Shown: piece after piece, positions 7,207-13,515 of the stretch
How the letters are laid out: each line of letters begins with the position of its first letter
Position numbering within the stretch: position 1 is the stretch's first letter
Source: RAM1 sp943372515
GTDB taxonomy: Bacteria; Pseudomonadota; Gammaproteobacteria; Burkholderiales; Burkholderiaceae_C
Reading direction: 5' to 3'
Length of the DNA stretch: 14,727 bases
Assembly (NCBI GenBank): GCA_943372515.1
Contig: CALRYY010000107.1
Coordinates: forward strand, 1-14,727
Translations under genes and position numbers: made by a program
Notes under the pieces: model-generated
What the model saw: only the letters and a program-made list of their open reading frames with translations
What the model was told of the DNA's origin: nothing
Databases searched by the model: none

Positions 7207-7395
7207 AGAACTTTGGGGAAAGAAAGCCGGATAAAGACCGTCAGGACGAATCGCCATTGACATTTTCAAGTAGTAAATTCTTTCTATGTTTTGTGGTTGA
7301 GTTTGACGAGAGCTACAAAGCAACTCGGAGCAACTAATTCAGCGTGTGATGCTGCCCGATAGCGAAAGGGCAGTTCAAATCTTTAGACTGGCACG
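7207..7395. other. AT-richer gap between hepT remnant and HNH gene
   Basis: No gene is supported in these 189 bases. A consensus -35 hexamer TTGACA lies at 7257-7262, but no convincing -10 stands 16-18 bases downstream. CTGCCC (7352-7357) and GGGCAG (7368-7373) could pair across a 10-base loop, 23 bases before the HNH start, as a possible leader hairpin. The composition change from GC-rich to AT-richer occurs at its left edge. Confidence 0.35.
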
Positions 7396-8130
7396 ATGAG
7401 CCGAAAGTACAGTCAGATAGTCAATCCCGAAATTTGCGCGTACTGCGGCAAATTCGCAGGTACGGCTGACCACGTGATAGCCCGGAAGTTCTTCCCGGTA
7501 GAAAAGCGCGACAACCTTCCGCAGGTCCCGGCATGCAGCCTGTGTAATGGTGATAAGGCTGCGCTCGAGCACTATTTGATTTCTGTCCTTCCTTTTGCCG
7601 CCCAGCATGAGGATGCGCTTAAGATCCTTGCGGAAACAGTACCTAGTCGGCTTGAGCAGAATCAAAAACTTCGGCGCGAGCTTGGTCTAGGATTTAGACA
7701 TCGCTATGTCTGGTCTGATGGTGGTCCCTGGAAGATCGCCGCGTCTTTATCGTTTCAGGGGGAGAAGCTGGAGCAGTACCTGTCAATGGTGGTGCGCGGC
7801 CTTGCTTGCCACCATTGGGGCATTGTCAGCGACGAGAGGCTTTTTGCTCAAGCAGCTTTTGTCCGAGAAAAAGGACGAAATATTTTCGATGAAATGATGT
7901 TAGGGGGCTCGACCGTGGTGGCGGCAAACCTCGGAAACGGGATATTCGAATACGCAGGAGCGCGCATGGGTGGTGAATCTGAGTTCACCATTTGGAAAAT
8001 GTCTCTTTGTGGGGTTGAAATGAATCCTGATGAGACAGAGCCGCAGCAAAAACTCAAGCATGCTCATGGCTTCACTGTGCCGAAAAGTCTTGAAAGTTCT
8101 CAATACTTTATAGACTTGGTTTTTTCTTGA
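7396..8130 (+). CDS. HNH endonuclease-like protein
   Basis: This 244-residue protein has an N-terminal treble-clef HNH-type module. C14-AY-C17 is followed by the catalytic-type D25-H26 in TADHVIARKFFP, then C47-SL-C50-N51 and an acid/aromatic tail KAALEHYL. The two Cys pairs would bind a structural zinc and H26 would be the metal-activated base of a nuclease. Residues about 60-244 match no family I recognise; they may determine target or regulation. The start ATG at 7396 has no strong ribosome-binding site. The gene is less GC-rich than its neighbours (28 of the 60 bases at 8041-8100 are G/C). Its 3' end overlaps the convergent gene by 23 bp. A role in phage defence or as a toxin is a guess from context. 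Confidence 0.72.
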   Translation: MSRKYSQIVNPEICAYCGKFAGTADHVIARKFFPVEKRDNLPQVPACSLCNGDKAALEHYLISVLPFAAQHEDALKILAETVPSRLEQNQKLRRELGLGFRHRYVWSDGGPWKIAASLSFQGEKLEQYLSMVVRGLACHHWGIVSDERLFAQAAFVREKGRNIFDEMMLGGSTVVAANLGNGIFEYAGARMGGESEFTIWKMSLCGVEMNPDETEPQQKLKHAHGFTVPKSLESSQYFIDLVFS

Positions 8131-8785
8131 GAGAGGATCGGAGTTCGTTTTGCAGTTCGCCAAATTCGACACGACTATTCTTGAATCTCACGTACAGGTG
8201 TGATACGTAGCATTGACTACGATTTTGCTTTTCAAAACGAAGCAAAGTTTTCCAGATGGTCTGAAATGTCTTAAGAACGTCACGCCGGTCAACGCGTGAT
8301 GGAAGTGCTGACATGCCGAGAGCTTTAGTTCTTTGCGTTGAAAAGTCGACGCGGTTTCGAAATTTCGAGTCTCCATAACCTGGATGAAGATTGGCGCTCC
8401 TTAGCACCATTGGCTGTGGACCCCCCCACTCGTATTCGATTTCCCATAGGTGCCCATGCATCAGCATGTCTCGAAGTACATAGACCTCCTGCAGTGCTTT
8501 CTTGTGCCGAAGATTTGGAAATACCGTGAGGGCAATGTCCAGCCCGCTTTTTGGGTTGTTGTGGAATTTTCCCTTTTGAATGTAGCGAACACGTGAGGTG
8601 TAGGACTCAAACATTGCAACTAACAACACGATGATGGCGGCCGAATATCCGCTTTCATCATGTCCCGATTGAACGCGCGTCGAGCGCGGTGACTTACGCG
8701 CAAGAAGACGCTCAAGAAGATCAGCGATTGGTTGAAAGTATGCCGATCCGAGGACCGTAACTAGAGTTTCTGAGGTGCGAGGCAA
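8108..8785 (-). CDS. Unknown protein with HEPN-like R-x4-H motif
   Basis: This is a predicted 225-residue, mostly helical protein with no family I can name with certainty. A hydrophobic helix with an acid (AAIIVLLVAMFESY, about 49-62) is followed by LRDMLMHGHLW (104-114), in which R105 and H110 form an R-x4-H motif. The helix-then-RxxxxH order recalls HEPN ribonuclease domains, but the match is short. The C terminus is rich in Lys and Arg. I chose the TTG at 8785 because a perfect AGGAGG (8792-8797, minus strand) lies six bases before it. The longer frame from GTG at 8800 would start inside or beside that Shine-Dalgarno. The gene is convergent with, and overlaps by 23 bp, the HNH-like gene, and has islet-type lower GC. 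A toxin or defence role is inference. Confidence 0.6.
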   Translation of the reverse strand: MPRTSETLVTVLGSAYFQPIADLLERLLARKSPRSTRVQSGHDESGYSAAIIVLLVAMFESYTSRVRYIQKGKFHNNPKSGLDIALTVFPNLRHKKALQEVYVLRDMLMHGHLWEIEYEWGGPQPMVLRSANLHPGYGDSKFRNRVDFSTQRTKALGMSALPSRVDRRDVLKTFQTIWKTLLRFEKQNRSQCYVSHLYVRFKNSRVEFGELQNELRSSLKKKPSL

Positions 8786-8797
8786 GTGTCTCCTCCT
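8786..8797 (-). promoter_or_regulatory. Perfect Shine-Dalgarno deciding a TTG start
   Basis: On the minus strand AGGAGG (8797-8792) is followed by six bases, AGACAC, and then TTG (8785-8783). This is ideal spacing and outweighs the GTG at 8800-8798, which touches the Shine-Dalgarno itself. Confidence 0.65.
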
Positions 8798-8837
8798 CAC
8801 GTTGGTGGTAATTCTGGTTCCGACGCCGATTGACCCG

Positions 8838-8870
8838 ATCAGGTCAGCGCGCCTCTGGCGTCAACCCTGA
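8838..8870. repeat. Right 33-bp direct repeat at DSD1 3' end (attR-like)
   Basis: This is identical over 33 bp to 6792-6824. Here the repeat is in its native context: read on the minus strand it encodes the last residues (RVDARGALT) and the TGA stop of the DSD1-family gene. The outer TCAGG/CCTGA pair is at 8839-8843 and 8866-8870, and the inner CGCC-TCT-GGCG hairpin is at 8850-8860. It may originally have served as a weak stem-loop at the gene end. Confidence 0.85.
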
Positions 8871-10044
8871 TGATCTTGTCGACGCGGCCGCTGCGCAGGC
8901 CGCCGGTCACGCCGATCATGAAATTGTGCAGGTTGACCGTGGGGTCGCAGTGGCCGGGGATGAGCCACAGGTAGCGGCCCAGGGCCGGCAGGCGCTGGCC
9001 GCTGCCGGCGGTGCGCACAATGCCGTGCTCGTCGCCGCCGTTGAAGTATTCCAGCTCGCTGCTCTCGTCAAACGCATGCACGCGCGGCAGGCCCGAATCA
9101 ATCGCGTGGCTCTTGTGGCCTGCGTCACACACGGCGTGGGTGGCGCAGGTGCTGATGATCTGCGTCTTGACGAACAGCGCGTGTTCAAAATGCGGCTGCG
9201 CCGGGTCGCGCTCGTTTTGCGCGTAATCCGCGTCCATGAACATGAACGAGCCCGCCTGCAGCTCGCCATAGACGCCACTGGCGGCCTCCAGCACCAGGCT
9301 GCCCGTGCCCGCGCCCGTCACCAGATCCACCGGCACGCCCTGCGCCTCAATGAGCTTGCGGGTGAAGATCACGTCGTCCACCGCAATACCAATCGCGTCG
9401 CGCCGCTCCTGCGCCGTGCGCATGTGCTGCGCGCGGCCGTGGTAGGCCTGCAGCCCGGCAAAACGCAGCGCGGCATGCTTGCGGATTTCCAGCGCCAGCG
9501 GCACGGCGGCACCACCGGGCGGCACGCCACAGCGGCGCTGGCCCACGTCAATTTCCACAAACACGTCAATCACGGCTGCGTGTGCGTGGCGCGTGCGCGC
9601 GTCGTTCATGGCCTGGGCCAGGCGCGTCACGCCTTCTTCACTGTCCACCGCAATGGCCAGGCGGCCGCGCACCGCCGCCAGCTGGTGGGCCAGCGCCGCC
9701 ACGCGGGCCAGCTTGTGCGGGGCGATGACTTCATTACTGATGTACACGTCGGTCACGCCGCCGGCGACCATGGCCTCAGCCTCGGCGGTTTTCTGCACGC
9801 ACACGCCTATGGCGCCGGCCTGCATCTGCAGCCGGGCGATGGCTGCGCTCTTGTGCATCTTGGCGTGCGGGCGCCAGCGGATGTTGTGCTTTTTGGCAAA
9901 CTCGGCCATGCGGCTCAGGTTGCGCTGCATGGCGTCCAGGTCCACCACCAGCGCGGGCGTGTCGATGGCCTGCACTGGCTGGCCCACCAGCTCGCGCAGG
10001 GCATCGGGCAGGGCTTCTTTTTTGGGCTCAGGTGTGGGTTTCAT
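8839..10044 (-). CDS. DSD1-family PLP enzyme (D-amino-acid dehydratase/aldolase)
   Basis: This 401-residue fold-type III PLP enzyme belongs to the alanine-racemase-like DSD1 group. That group includes metal-dependent D-serine and D-threo-3-hydroxyaspartate dehydratases and D-threonine aldolases. The N-terminal barrel has DTPALVVDLDAM (28-39) and the PLP lysine K62 in RWRPHAKMHKS. The C-terminal part carries the metal pair H365 and C367 in PGHCDPTVNLHNF. From what is known of the family, His plus Cys (zinc) points to the dehydratase branch, whereas aldolases tend to have Asp at the second position; I treat this as inference. The start ATG at 10044 gives MKPTPEPKKEALPDAL. An earlier in-frame start at 10236 would lie within the phosphatase gene and add unlike residues. 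It overlaps the upstream phosphatase gene by 17 bp. Its 3' end is the insertion point of the islet. Confidence 0.88.
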   Translation of the reverse strand: MKPTPEPKKEALPDALRELVGQPVQAIDTPALVVDLDAMQRNLSRMAEFAKKHNIRWRPHAKMHKSAAIARLQMQAGAIGVCVQKTAEAEAMVAGGVTDVYISNEVIAPHKLARVAALAHQLAAVRGRLAIAVDSEEGVTRLAQAMNDARTRHAHAAVIDVFVEIDVGQRRCGVPPGGAAVPLALEIRKHAALRFAGLQAYHGRAQHMRTAQERRDAIGIAVDDVIFTRKLIEAQGVPVDLVTGAGTGSLVLEAASGVYGELQAGSFMFMDADYAQNERDPAQPHFEHALFVKTQIISTCATHAVCDAGHKSHAIDSGLPRVHAFDESSELEYFNGGDEHGIVRTAGSGQRLPALGRYLWLIPGHCDPTVNLHNFMIGVTGGLRSGRVDKIIRVDARGALT

Positions 10045-10666
10045 CGCGCGTCTCCTGGTCCAGGTGGCGGGTATCAGCCCAGCCCACCAGTGAAAAGCCC
10101 TGTGGCGTCCACAGCAGCCGGTTGATGGATGCATTGCCCAGCTGCCAGGTGCGCGGCGCCTGCAGCTCCTGGCCCGTGGCAATGCGGTACAGCACGTCCA
10201 GCACACCGCCGTGGGCGACCAGCACGATCTGCTCACCGATGTGGCGCTCGGCCAGCGCCTGCGCCGTCTGCGTGATGCGCTCGCGCAGGGTCAGCAGCGA
10301 TTCACCGCCCTGCGGCGCCCAGTCGGGCACGCGCTTGCGCCAGGCCTGTGCGTCGTCCGGCCAGGCTGCGTCTATCTCATTGAAGGTCTTGCCCTCAAAC
10401 ACGCCGAAGCTGCGTTCGCGCAAGCCTGTGTGGGCCACGACCTCTCGCCCCGTCAGCCGGGCAATGGCGCCGGCCGTGGTGTGCGCGCGCTGCAGGTCAC
10501 TGGCGTACACGGCGGCGATGGGCTCGCCCGCCAGCGCGGCGGCCACGCGCTGCGCCTGCCACAGGCCGGTGTCGTTCAGCGGGATATCCAGGTGGCCCTG
10601 GATGCGGGTGTCTACGTTCCAGGCGGTTTCGCCGTGGCGTATGGCAATGATGCGGGTGGCGTCCAA
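10028..10666 (-). CDS. Histidine phosphatase family protein (phosphoglycerate-mutase-like)
   Basis: This 212-residue cytoplasmic phosphatase has the RHG motif at residues 10-12 (IAIRHGETAWN), in which H11 is the phospho-acceptor. A second arginine is R60 in SDLQRAHTTA, the catalytic acid region is LRERSFGVFEG (E84), and the second histidine is H152 in VAHGG. This is the cofactor-dependent phosphoglycerate mutase/CobC-like branch; many members dephosphorylate small metabolites, and the substrate cannot be assigned. The only usable start is TTG at 10666, which puts the RHG motif at the usual distance from the N terminus; a weak GAAAGA precedes it. The stop lies 17 bp inside the DSD1-family gene, so the two are likely translationally coupled. 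Confidence 0.9.
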   Translation of the reverse strand: MDATRIIAIRHGETAWNVDTRIQGHLDIPLNDTGLWQAQRVAAALAGEPIAAVYASDLQRAHTTAGAIARLTGREVVAHTGLRERSFGVFEGKTFNEIDAAWPDDAQAWRKRVPDWAPQGGESLLTLRERITQTAQALAERHIGEQIVLVAHGGVLDVLYRIATGQELQAPRTWQLGNASINRLLWTPQGFSLVGWADTRHLDQETRDETHT

Positions 10667-10698
10667 GGGCGGGCGTGTCTTTCTTTTTGTTGCGGGGG

Positions 10699-11310
10699 TC
10701 AGCGGGCCGGCACCTGGATGTTGACACGGCGCACGCCCTGGGGCGCGGCAGGAAAGCCTTGCAAGGCGGCGTCAAACATCGCGGGGATCACGGCGGCATT
10801 GTCCGTCCAGGGGCCGTCGCTGACGGCGTGGCTTTCGTACACCACCTTCTGCGTGGCCAGCTCGCGCAGGATCACGCTGGCCTCGCGCCGGTACCAGGGC
10901 TGCTCCATGCGGCCAAACGGCGACATCCAGTACGGCCCCGGCGTGGCAAACAGGCCCATGCCGCCGCCCCAGCCGTCCCACGGGTCGGCCCAGGGCGACA
11001 GGATGCGCTGCACGCGCGCTGCAACCTGCACGCTGTAGCGCGGCGCGGCGTCGTCACGCTTGAGGCCCGCGCGAAACAGCGCCGGGTCGGCCCAGGCTTC
11101 TATCTGCGTTTGCTGTTCATGCTGCTGCGAAGGCAGCCGTTCAAACCGGTAGGCCGGGTTGGCCGGCACGGCGGGCAAGCTGGAGAAGCTGCGCACCTCG
11201 TTGTCCAGCTGGAAGGTGGACGCGCAGCCCGTGATGAAGAGCGTGGCGCCCAGCAGCGCCAGGCGGCGCAGCGTGGTGGGCAGGATGGCGGCAATGGACA
11301 GGTTCGGCAT
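10699..11310 (-). CDS. DUF4136-like outer-membrane lipoprotein
   Basis: This is a 203-residue predicted lipoprotein. The N-terminal signal has RR at 15-16, a hydrophobic core LALLGATLF and a lipobox I26-T27-G28-C29, so the mature protein would begin at C29. The rest has a DUF4136-like pattern: an early YRFERLPS strand, an RYSVQV strand, a WGGGMG loop rich in Gly and Trp, and REASVILRELATQKVVYESHA. The function of the family is unknown; it is a cell-envelope protein. I chose the ATG at 11310 because AGAGG lies six bases before it. A GTG at 11337 would add nine residues, overlap the ttcA stop region and lengthen the signal. It lies between ttcA (35-bp gap) and the phosphatase (32-bp gap) on one probable transcript. 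Confidence 0.75.
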   Translation of the reverse strand: MPNLSIAAILPTTLRRLALLGATLFITGCASTFQLDNEVRSFSSLPAVPANPAYRFERLPSQQHEQQTQIEAWADPALFRAGLKRDDAAPRYSVQVAARVQRILSPWADPWDGWGGGMGLFATPGPYWMSPFGRMEQPWYRREASVILRELATQKVVYESHAVSDGPWTDNAAVIPAMFDAALQGFPAAPQGVRRVNIQVPAR

Positions 11311-11345
11311 GGGAGACCTCTGGTGGGCAGCCTGCACGGCGCGAC

Positions 11346-12278
11346 TCAGAGGCGGACGACTTGCAGGCCGGGCAATGTGGCGGCGGGCGGGAAATCCTCT
11401 GTGTCAAACGCCTTGTCGCCGTCTTCACTGGCAACGCCCGTGGCTTTCAGACCCTTGAAGTCGTAGTGTGTTCCGTCGGCCAGGTGCGAAGGCACGACAT
11501 TTTGTAACGCACTGAACATGCTCTCCACGCGCCCGGGGTACTTCTTGTCCCATTCGCGCAGCATGGCGCCGACCTGCTTGCGCTGCAGGTTCTCCTGGCT
11601 GCCGCACAGCGTGCAGGGGATGATGGGGAACTGCTTGTGCTCGGCCCAGCGGATGAGGTCTTTTTCAGGCACATAGGCCAGCGGGCGGATCACGATGTGT
11701 TTGCCGTCGTCGCTGACCAGCTTGGGCGGCATGCCCTTGAGCTTGCCGCCGAAGAACATGTTCAAAAAGAAGGTCTGCAGCATGTCGTCGCGGTGGTGGC
11801 CCAGCGCGATCTTGGTGGCGCCCAGCTCGTCGGCCACGCGGTACAAAATGCCGCGGCGCAGGCGGCTGCACAGGCTGCACATGGTTTTGCCCGGCGCGAT
11901 CTTGTCCTTGACGATGGAATAGGTGTCCTGGTTCTCGATGTGGAACGGGATGCCCAGGGCAGTGAGGTATTCAGGCAGGATGTGCTCGGGAAAGCCGGGC
12001 TGCTTCTGGTCCAGGTTGACCGCGATGATGGAGAAGTTGATGGGCGCGCGCGCCTGCATCTTCAGCAGGATGTCCAGCATGCCGTAGCTGTCCTTGCCGC
12101 CCGACAGGCACACCATGACCTTGTCGCCTTCTTCAATCATGTTGAAGTCCACGATGGCCTGGCCCATCAAGCGGCACAGCCGCTTTTCAAGCTTGTGGGT
12201 TTCGCGCTCGATTTTCAGGTCGCGCGAAAGCGTGGCGCCGGCAGGGGCGGGGTCGTTGTCAATCCAGACGGCACTCAT
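11346..12278 (-). CDS. ttcA: tRNA 2-thiocytidine(32) synthetase TtcA
   Basis: TtcA thiolates cytidine 32 of certain tRNAs, using ATP and an iron-sulfur cluster. The 310-residue protein carries the PP-loop SGGKDS (residues 59-64) that binds ATP and adenylates the target base. It also has the two CxxC pairs characteristic of TtcA, C134-SL-C137 and C222-TL-C225, which with the cluster deliver sulfur. GHHRDDMLQTFFLNMFFGGKLKGMPP (about 160-185) is a strongly conserved TtcA block. The ATG at 12278 gives MSAVWIDNDP. It is first in the minus-strand operon and divergent from the 2OG oxygenase gene, with only 46 bp between the two starts. Confidence 0.96.
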   Translation of the reverse strand: MSAVWIDNDPAPAGATLSRDLKIERETHKLEKRLCRLMGQAIVDFNMIEEGDKVMVCLSGGKDSYGMLDILLKMQARAPINFSIIAVNLDQKQPGFPEHILPEYLTALGIPFHIENQDTYSIVKDKIAPGKTMCSLCSRLRRGILYRVADELGATKIALGHHRDDMLQTFFLNMFFGGKLKGMPPKLVSDDGKHIVIRPLAYVPEKDLIRWAEHKQFPIIPCTLCGSQENLQRKQVGAMLREWDKKYPGRVESMFSALQNVVPSHLADGTHYDFKGLKATGVASEDGDKAFDTEDFPPAATLPGLQVVRL

Positions 12279-12285
12279 GGGGTGG

Positions 12286-12315
12286 ATTGTCTCATTGGCG
12301 GAGATTCGGCGTTAA
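12286..12315 (-). promoter_or_regulatory. Candidate ttcA promoter, near-leaderless
   Basis: Read on the minus strand, TTAACG (12315-12310) and GACAAT (12291-12286) are separated by 18 bases, each with four or more matches to the sigma-70 consensus. Only seven bases lie between the -10 and the ttcA ATG, and there is no Shine-Dalgarno, so the transcript would be leaderless or almost so. This is a weak call. Confidence 0.3.
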
Positions 12316-12324
12316 CCTTCACGC

Positions 12325-12705
12325 ATGTGGACTGACTCACTCCGCCGCTACGCTGCCCAGGCCTTGCGCTGGCAGCGCGGCCGCCAGGGCACCGGGTACG
12401 ACAAGATGCTGTTGCTGACGGCCCCGTGGCCCGTCCCCTTTGACTCCTACCTGATCCGCTACCCGGAAGGGTCAGAAATTCCGCCCCACACCGACCCGGT
12501 GTCGTCGGGCCGGCACTATCGTCTGAACATCGTCCTCAAATCTCCCCGCTCGGGCGGCGAATTTGTCTGTGCCACGCCGCTGTTTGAAACCCGGCGCATC
12601 AAGCTCTTTCGGCCTGACGCCTGCGAGCACAGCGTGACGCGGGTGGTTGGGGGCAGCCGGTATGTGCTGTCGATCGGCTGGGTGCTGGGGCGGCACCGTA
12701 CGTGA
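12325..12705 (+). CDS. Short 2OG-Fe(II) oxygenase superfamily protein
   Basis: This 126-residue protein has the facial triad of Fe(II)/2-oxoglutarate oxygenases: H55-T-D57 in IPPHTDPVSS and the distal H102 in ACEHSVTRV. R112 (GSRYVLSIGW) is at the position expected to bind the 2-oxoglutarate carboxylate. YRLNIVLKSPRSGGEF and LFETRRIKLFRPD are typical strands of the double-stranded beta-helix core. It is shorter than many family members and is essentially only the catalytic core. The substrate is unknown. It starts with ATG at 12325, divergent from ttcA. The next gene follows after a 39-bp gap. Confidence 0.8.
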   Translation: MWTDSLRRYAAQALRWQRGRQGTGYDKMLLLTAPWPVPFDSYLIRYPEGSEIPPHTDPVSSGRHYRLNIVLKSPRSGGEFVCATPLFETRRIKLFRPDACEHSVTRVVGGSRYVLSIGWVLGRHRT

Positions 12706-12733
12706 GACGAGGCGTGTCTGGGACCCTGCGAAT

Positions 12734-12749
12734 ATCATGAACTCATGAT
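12734..12749. promoter_or_regulatory. Dyad operator overlapping AbrB-like gene start
   Basis: ATCATGA (12734-12740), two bases AC, then TCATGAT (12743-12749) form a near-perfect 16-bp inverted repeat. It covers a possible -10 (TATCAT, 12733-12738) and the ATG at 12745. AbrB/VapB-type antitoxins commonly repress their own promoters through such repeats, so this is a plausible autoregulatory operator. Confidence 0.45.
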
Positions 12750-13014
12750 CCAAGTCCACACCAAAGTCACAGATCAGGAACAGGTCTTTGTGCCAGCCAC
12801 CATCTGTTCGCTACTGGGCATCACACCTGGCGCGGTGCTGCAATGGACACGTGAGGGTGACCATGTTGTGTTGCGGCGCGTGGGTAGCCGCAGCACGCTT
12901 GAGGTTCACAAGGCGCTGTTCCCGGTGCCCGAGCCTGTCGGTCCGGCCATGCCTCATGCAGAACTCAAGCAGGGCATTCGCCAGCGTATCCGGCGTCGCC
13001 AGGCGACCGGCTGA
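12745..13014 (+). CDS. Orphan AbrB/VapB-like antitoxin protein
   Basis: This 89-residue protein has an N-terminal swapped-hairpin AbrB/SpoVT/MazE-type DNA-binding domain: KVTDQEQVFVPATICSLLG is followed by ITPGAVLQWTREGDHVVLRR. The C-terminal tail (STLEVHKALFP, then AELKQGIRQRIRRRQ) matches the region that, in VapB-type antitoxins, wraps the PIN toxin. The usual KGQ of the loop is QEQ here. No PIN-domain gene follows; the next frame, 21 bp on, is a GNAT acetyltransferase. It is therefore an orphan antitoxin, or it has been recruited as a regulator. The start ATG at 12745 lies within a dyad operator and right after a TATCAT, suggesting a leaderless message. Confidence 0.75.
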   Translation: MIQVHTKVTDQEQVFVPATICSLLGITPGAVLQWTREGDHVVLRRVGSRSTLEVHKALFPVPEPVGPAMPHAELKQGIRQRIRRRQATG

Positions 13015-13035
13015 CATCCTCCAGAGTCACGCAAG

Positions 13036-13515
13036 GTGCTGACCTTCCGCGCCCTCACCTCCGCCGACCAGCAGGCCCTGTGGCATTGGCTGCACGTCGC
13101 CCTATGGGACCCACCGCCCGCGGGCCTGCGACCTGTCGAGGTGCTGGATGCGCCGCCAGTGCGCATCTATGCCGAACACTGGGGGCGCCCCACCGATGTG
13201 GGTGTGGTCGCGCAGGTGGATGGCGCGGACGCGGGCGCCTGCTGGGTGCGGCTGCTGCCCGAGGGCGTGGGCCTTGCTTGGGTGGATGAGACAACGCCGC
13301 AGCTGGGCATATCCCTTCTGCCGGCTTTCCAGCACCAGGGCCACGGGCGCCCGCTGATGCTGGCCGCGCTGGCCGCCGCCCGGCAGGCCGGCTACGAACG
13401 CGTGTCGCTCACCGTGCACCCGCAGAACCCGGCCATTGCGATGTATGAGCGCTGCGGCTTTCGCAAAACGGGCTTGCGTAACGGCTTTCACCTCATGGTG
13501 GCTGATGTGGCCTGA
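13036..13515 (+). CDS. GNAT family N-acetyltransferase
   Basis: This 159-residue acetyltransferase has the acetyl-CoA pyrophosphate loop Q99-HQ-G102-H-G104 inside GISLLPAFQHQGHGRPLM. It is followed by a helix (LMLAALAAARQAGY) and the C-terminal core VHPQNPAIAMYERCGFRKTG, with the N-P-A-...-Y-E-x-x-G-F pattern standard for GNATs. The acceptor (small molecule, protein or tRNA) is unknown. The frame starts with GTG at 13036 preceded by a weak CAAG; no ATG gives a full domain. It follows the AbrB-like gene by 21 bp and could share its transcript. Confidence 0.88.
   Translation: MLTFRALTSADQQALWHWLHVALWDPPPAGLRPVEVLDAPPVRIYAEHWGRPTDVGVVAQVDGADAGACWVRLLPEGVGLAWVDETTPQLGISLLPAFQHQGHGRPLMLAALAAARQAGYERVSLTVHPQNPAIAMYERCGFRKTGLRNGFHLMVADVA

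Larger units (their letters stand above)
6792..8870. mobile_element. About 2-kb accessory islet between 33-bp direct repeats
   Basis: The unit between equivalent points of the two repeats is 2,046 bp. It carries an mntA-like gene, a hepT remnant, an HNH-type gene and an R-x4-H protein gene. It separates two minus-strand genes (DSD1-family and AGMO-like) that would otherwise lie about 19-20 bp apart. The right repeat is the genuine 3' end of the DSD1-family gene, so insertion left that gene intact. This is the usual logic of integrase-mediated insertion at a gene end. No integrase, transposase or terminal inverted repeat typical of an IS was found, so the element may be a remnant, may be mobilised in trans, or may have arrived by homologous recombination. 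Composition changes near 7207: the mntA part is GC-rich like the host, and the remainder is close to half GC. Confidence 0.7.

Noticed and set aside
7257..7290. Promoter for the HNH gene from the TTGACA at 7257-7262
   Set aside because: No acceptable -10 exists at 16-18 bases, and the start lies over 100 bases further on. It was left as a note in the gap entry.
7352..7395. tRNA-like fragment (TTCAAATC after GGGCAG)
   Set aside because: The supposed T-arm does not pair beyond two bases, and no anticodon or acceptor stem can be drawn.
6792..8870. Insertion sequence or transposon with 33-bp target duplication
   Set aside because: No transposase frame and no terminal inverted repeats of IS type are present, and 33 bp is far longer than usual target duplications. 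A site-specific or homologous insertion fits better.
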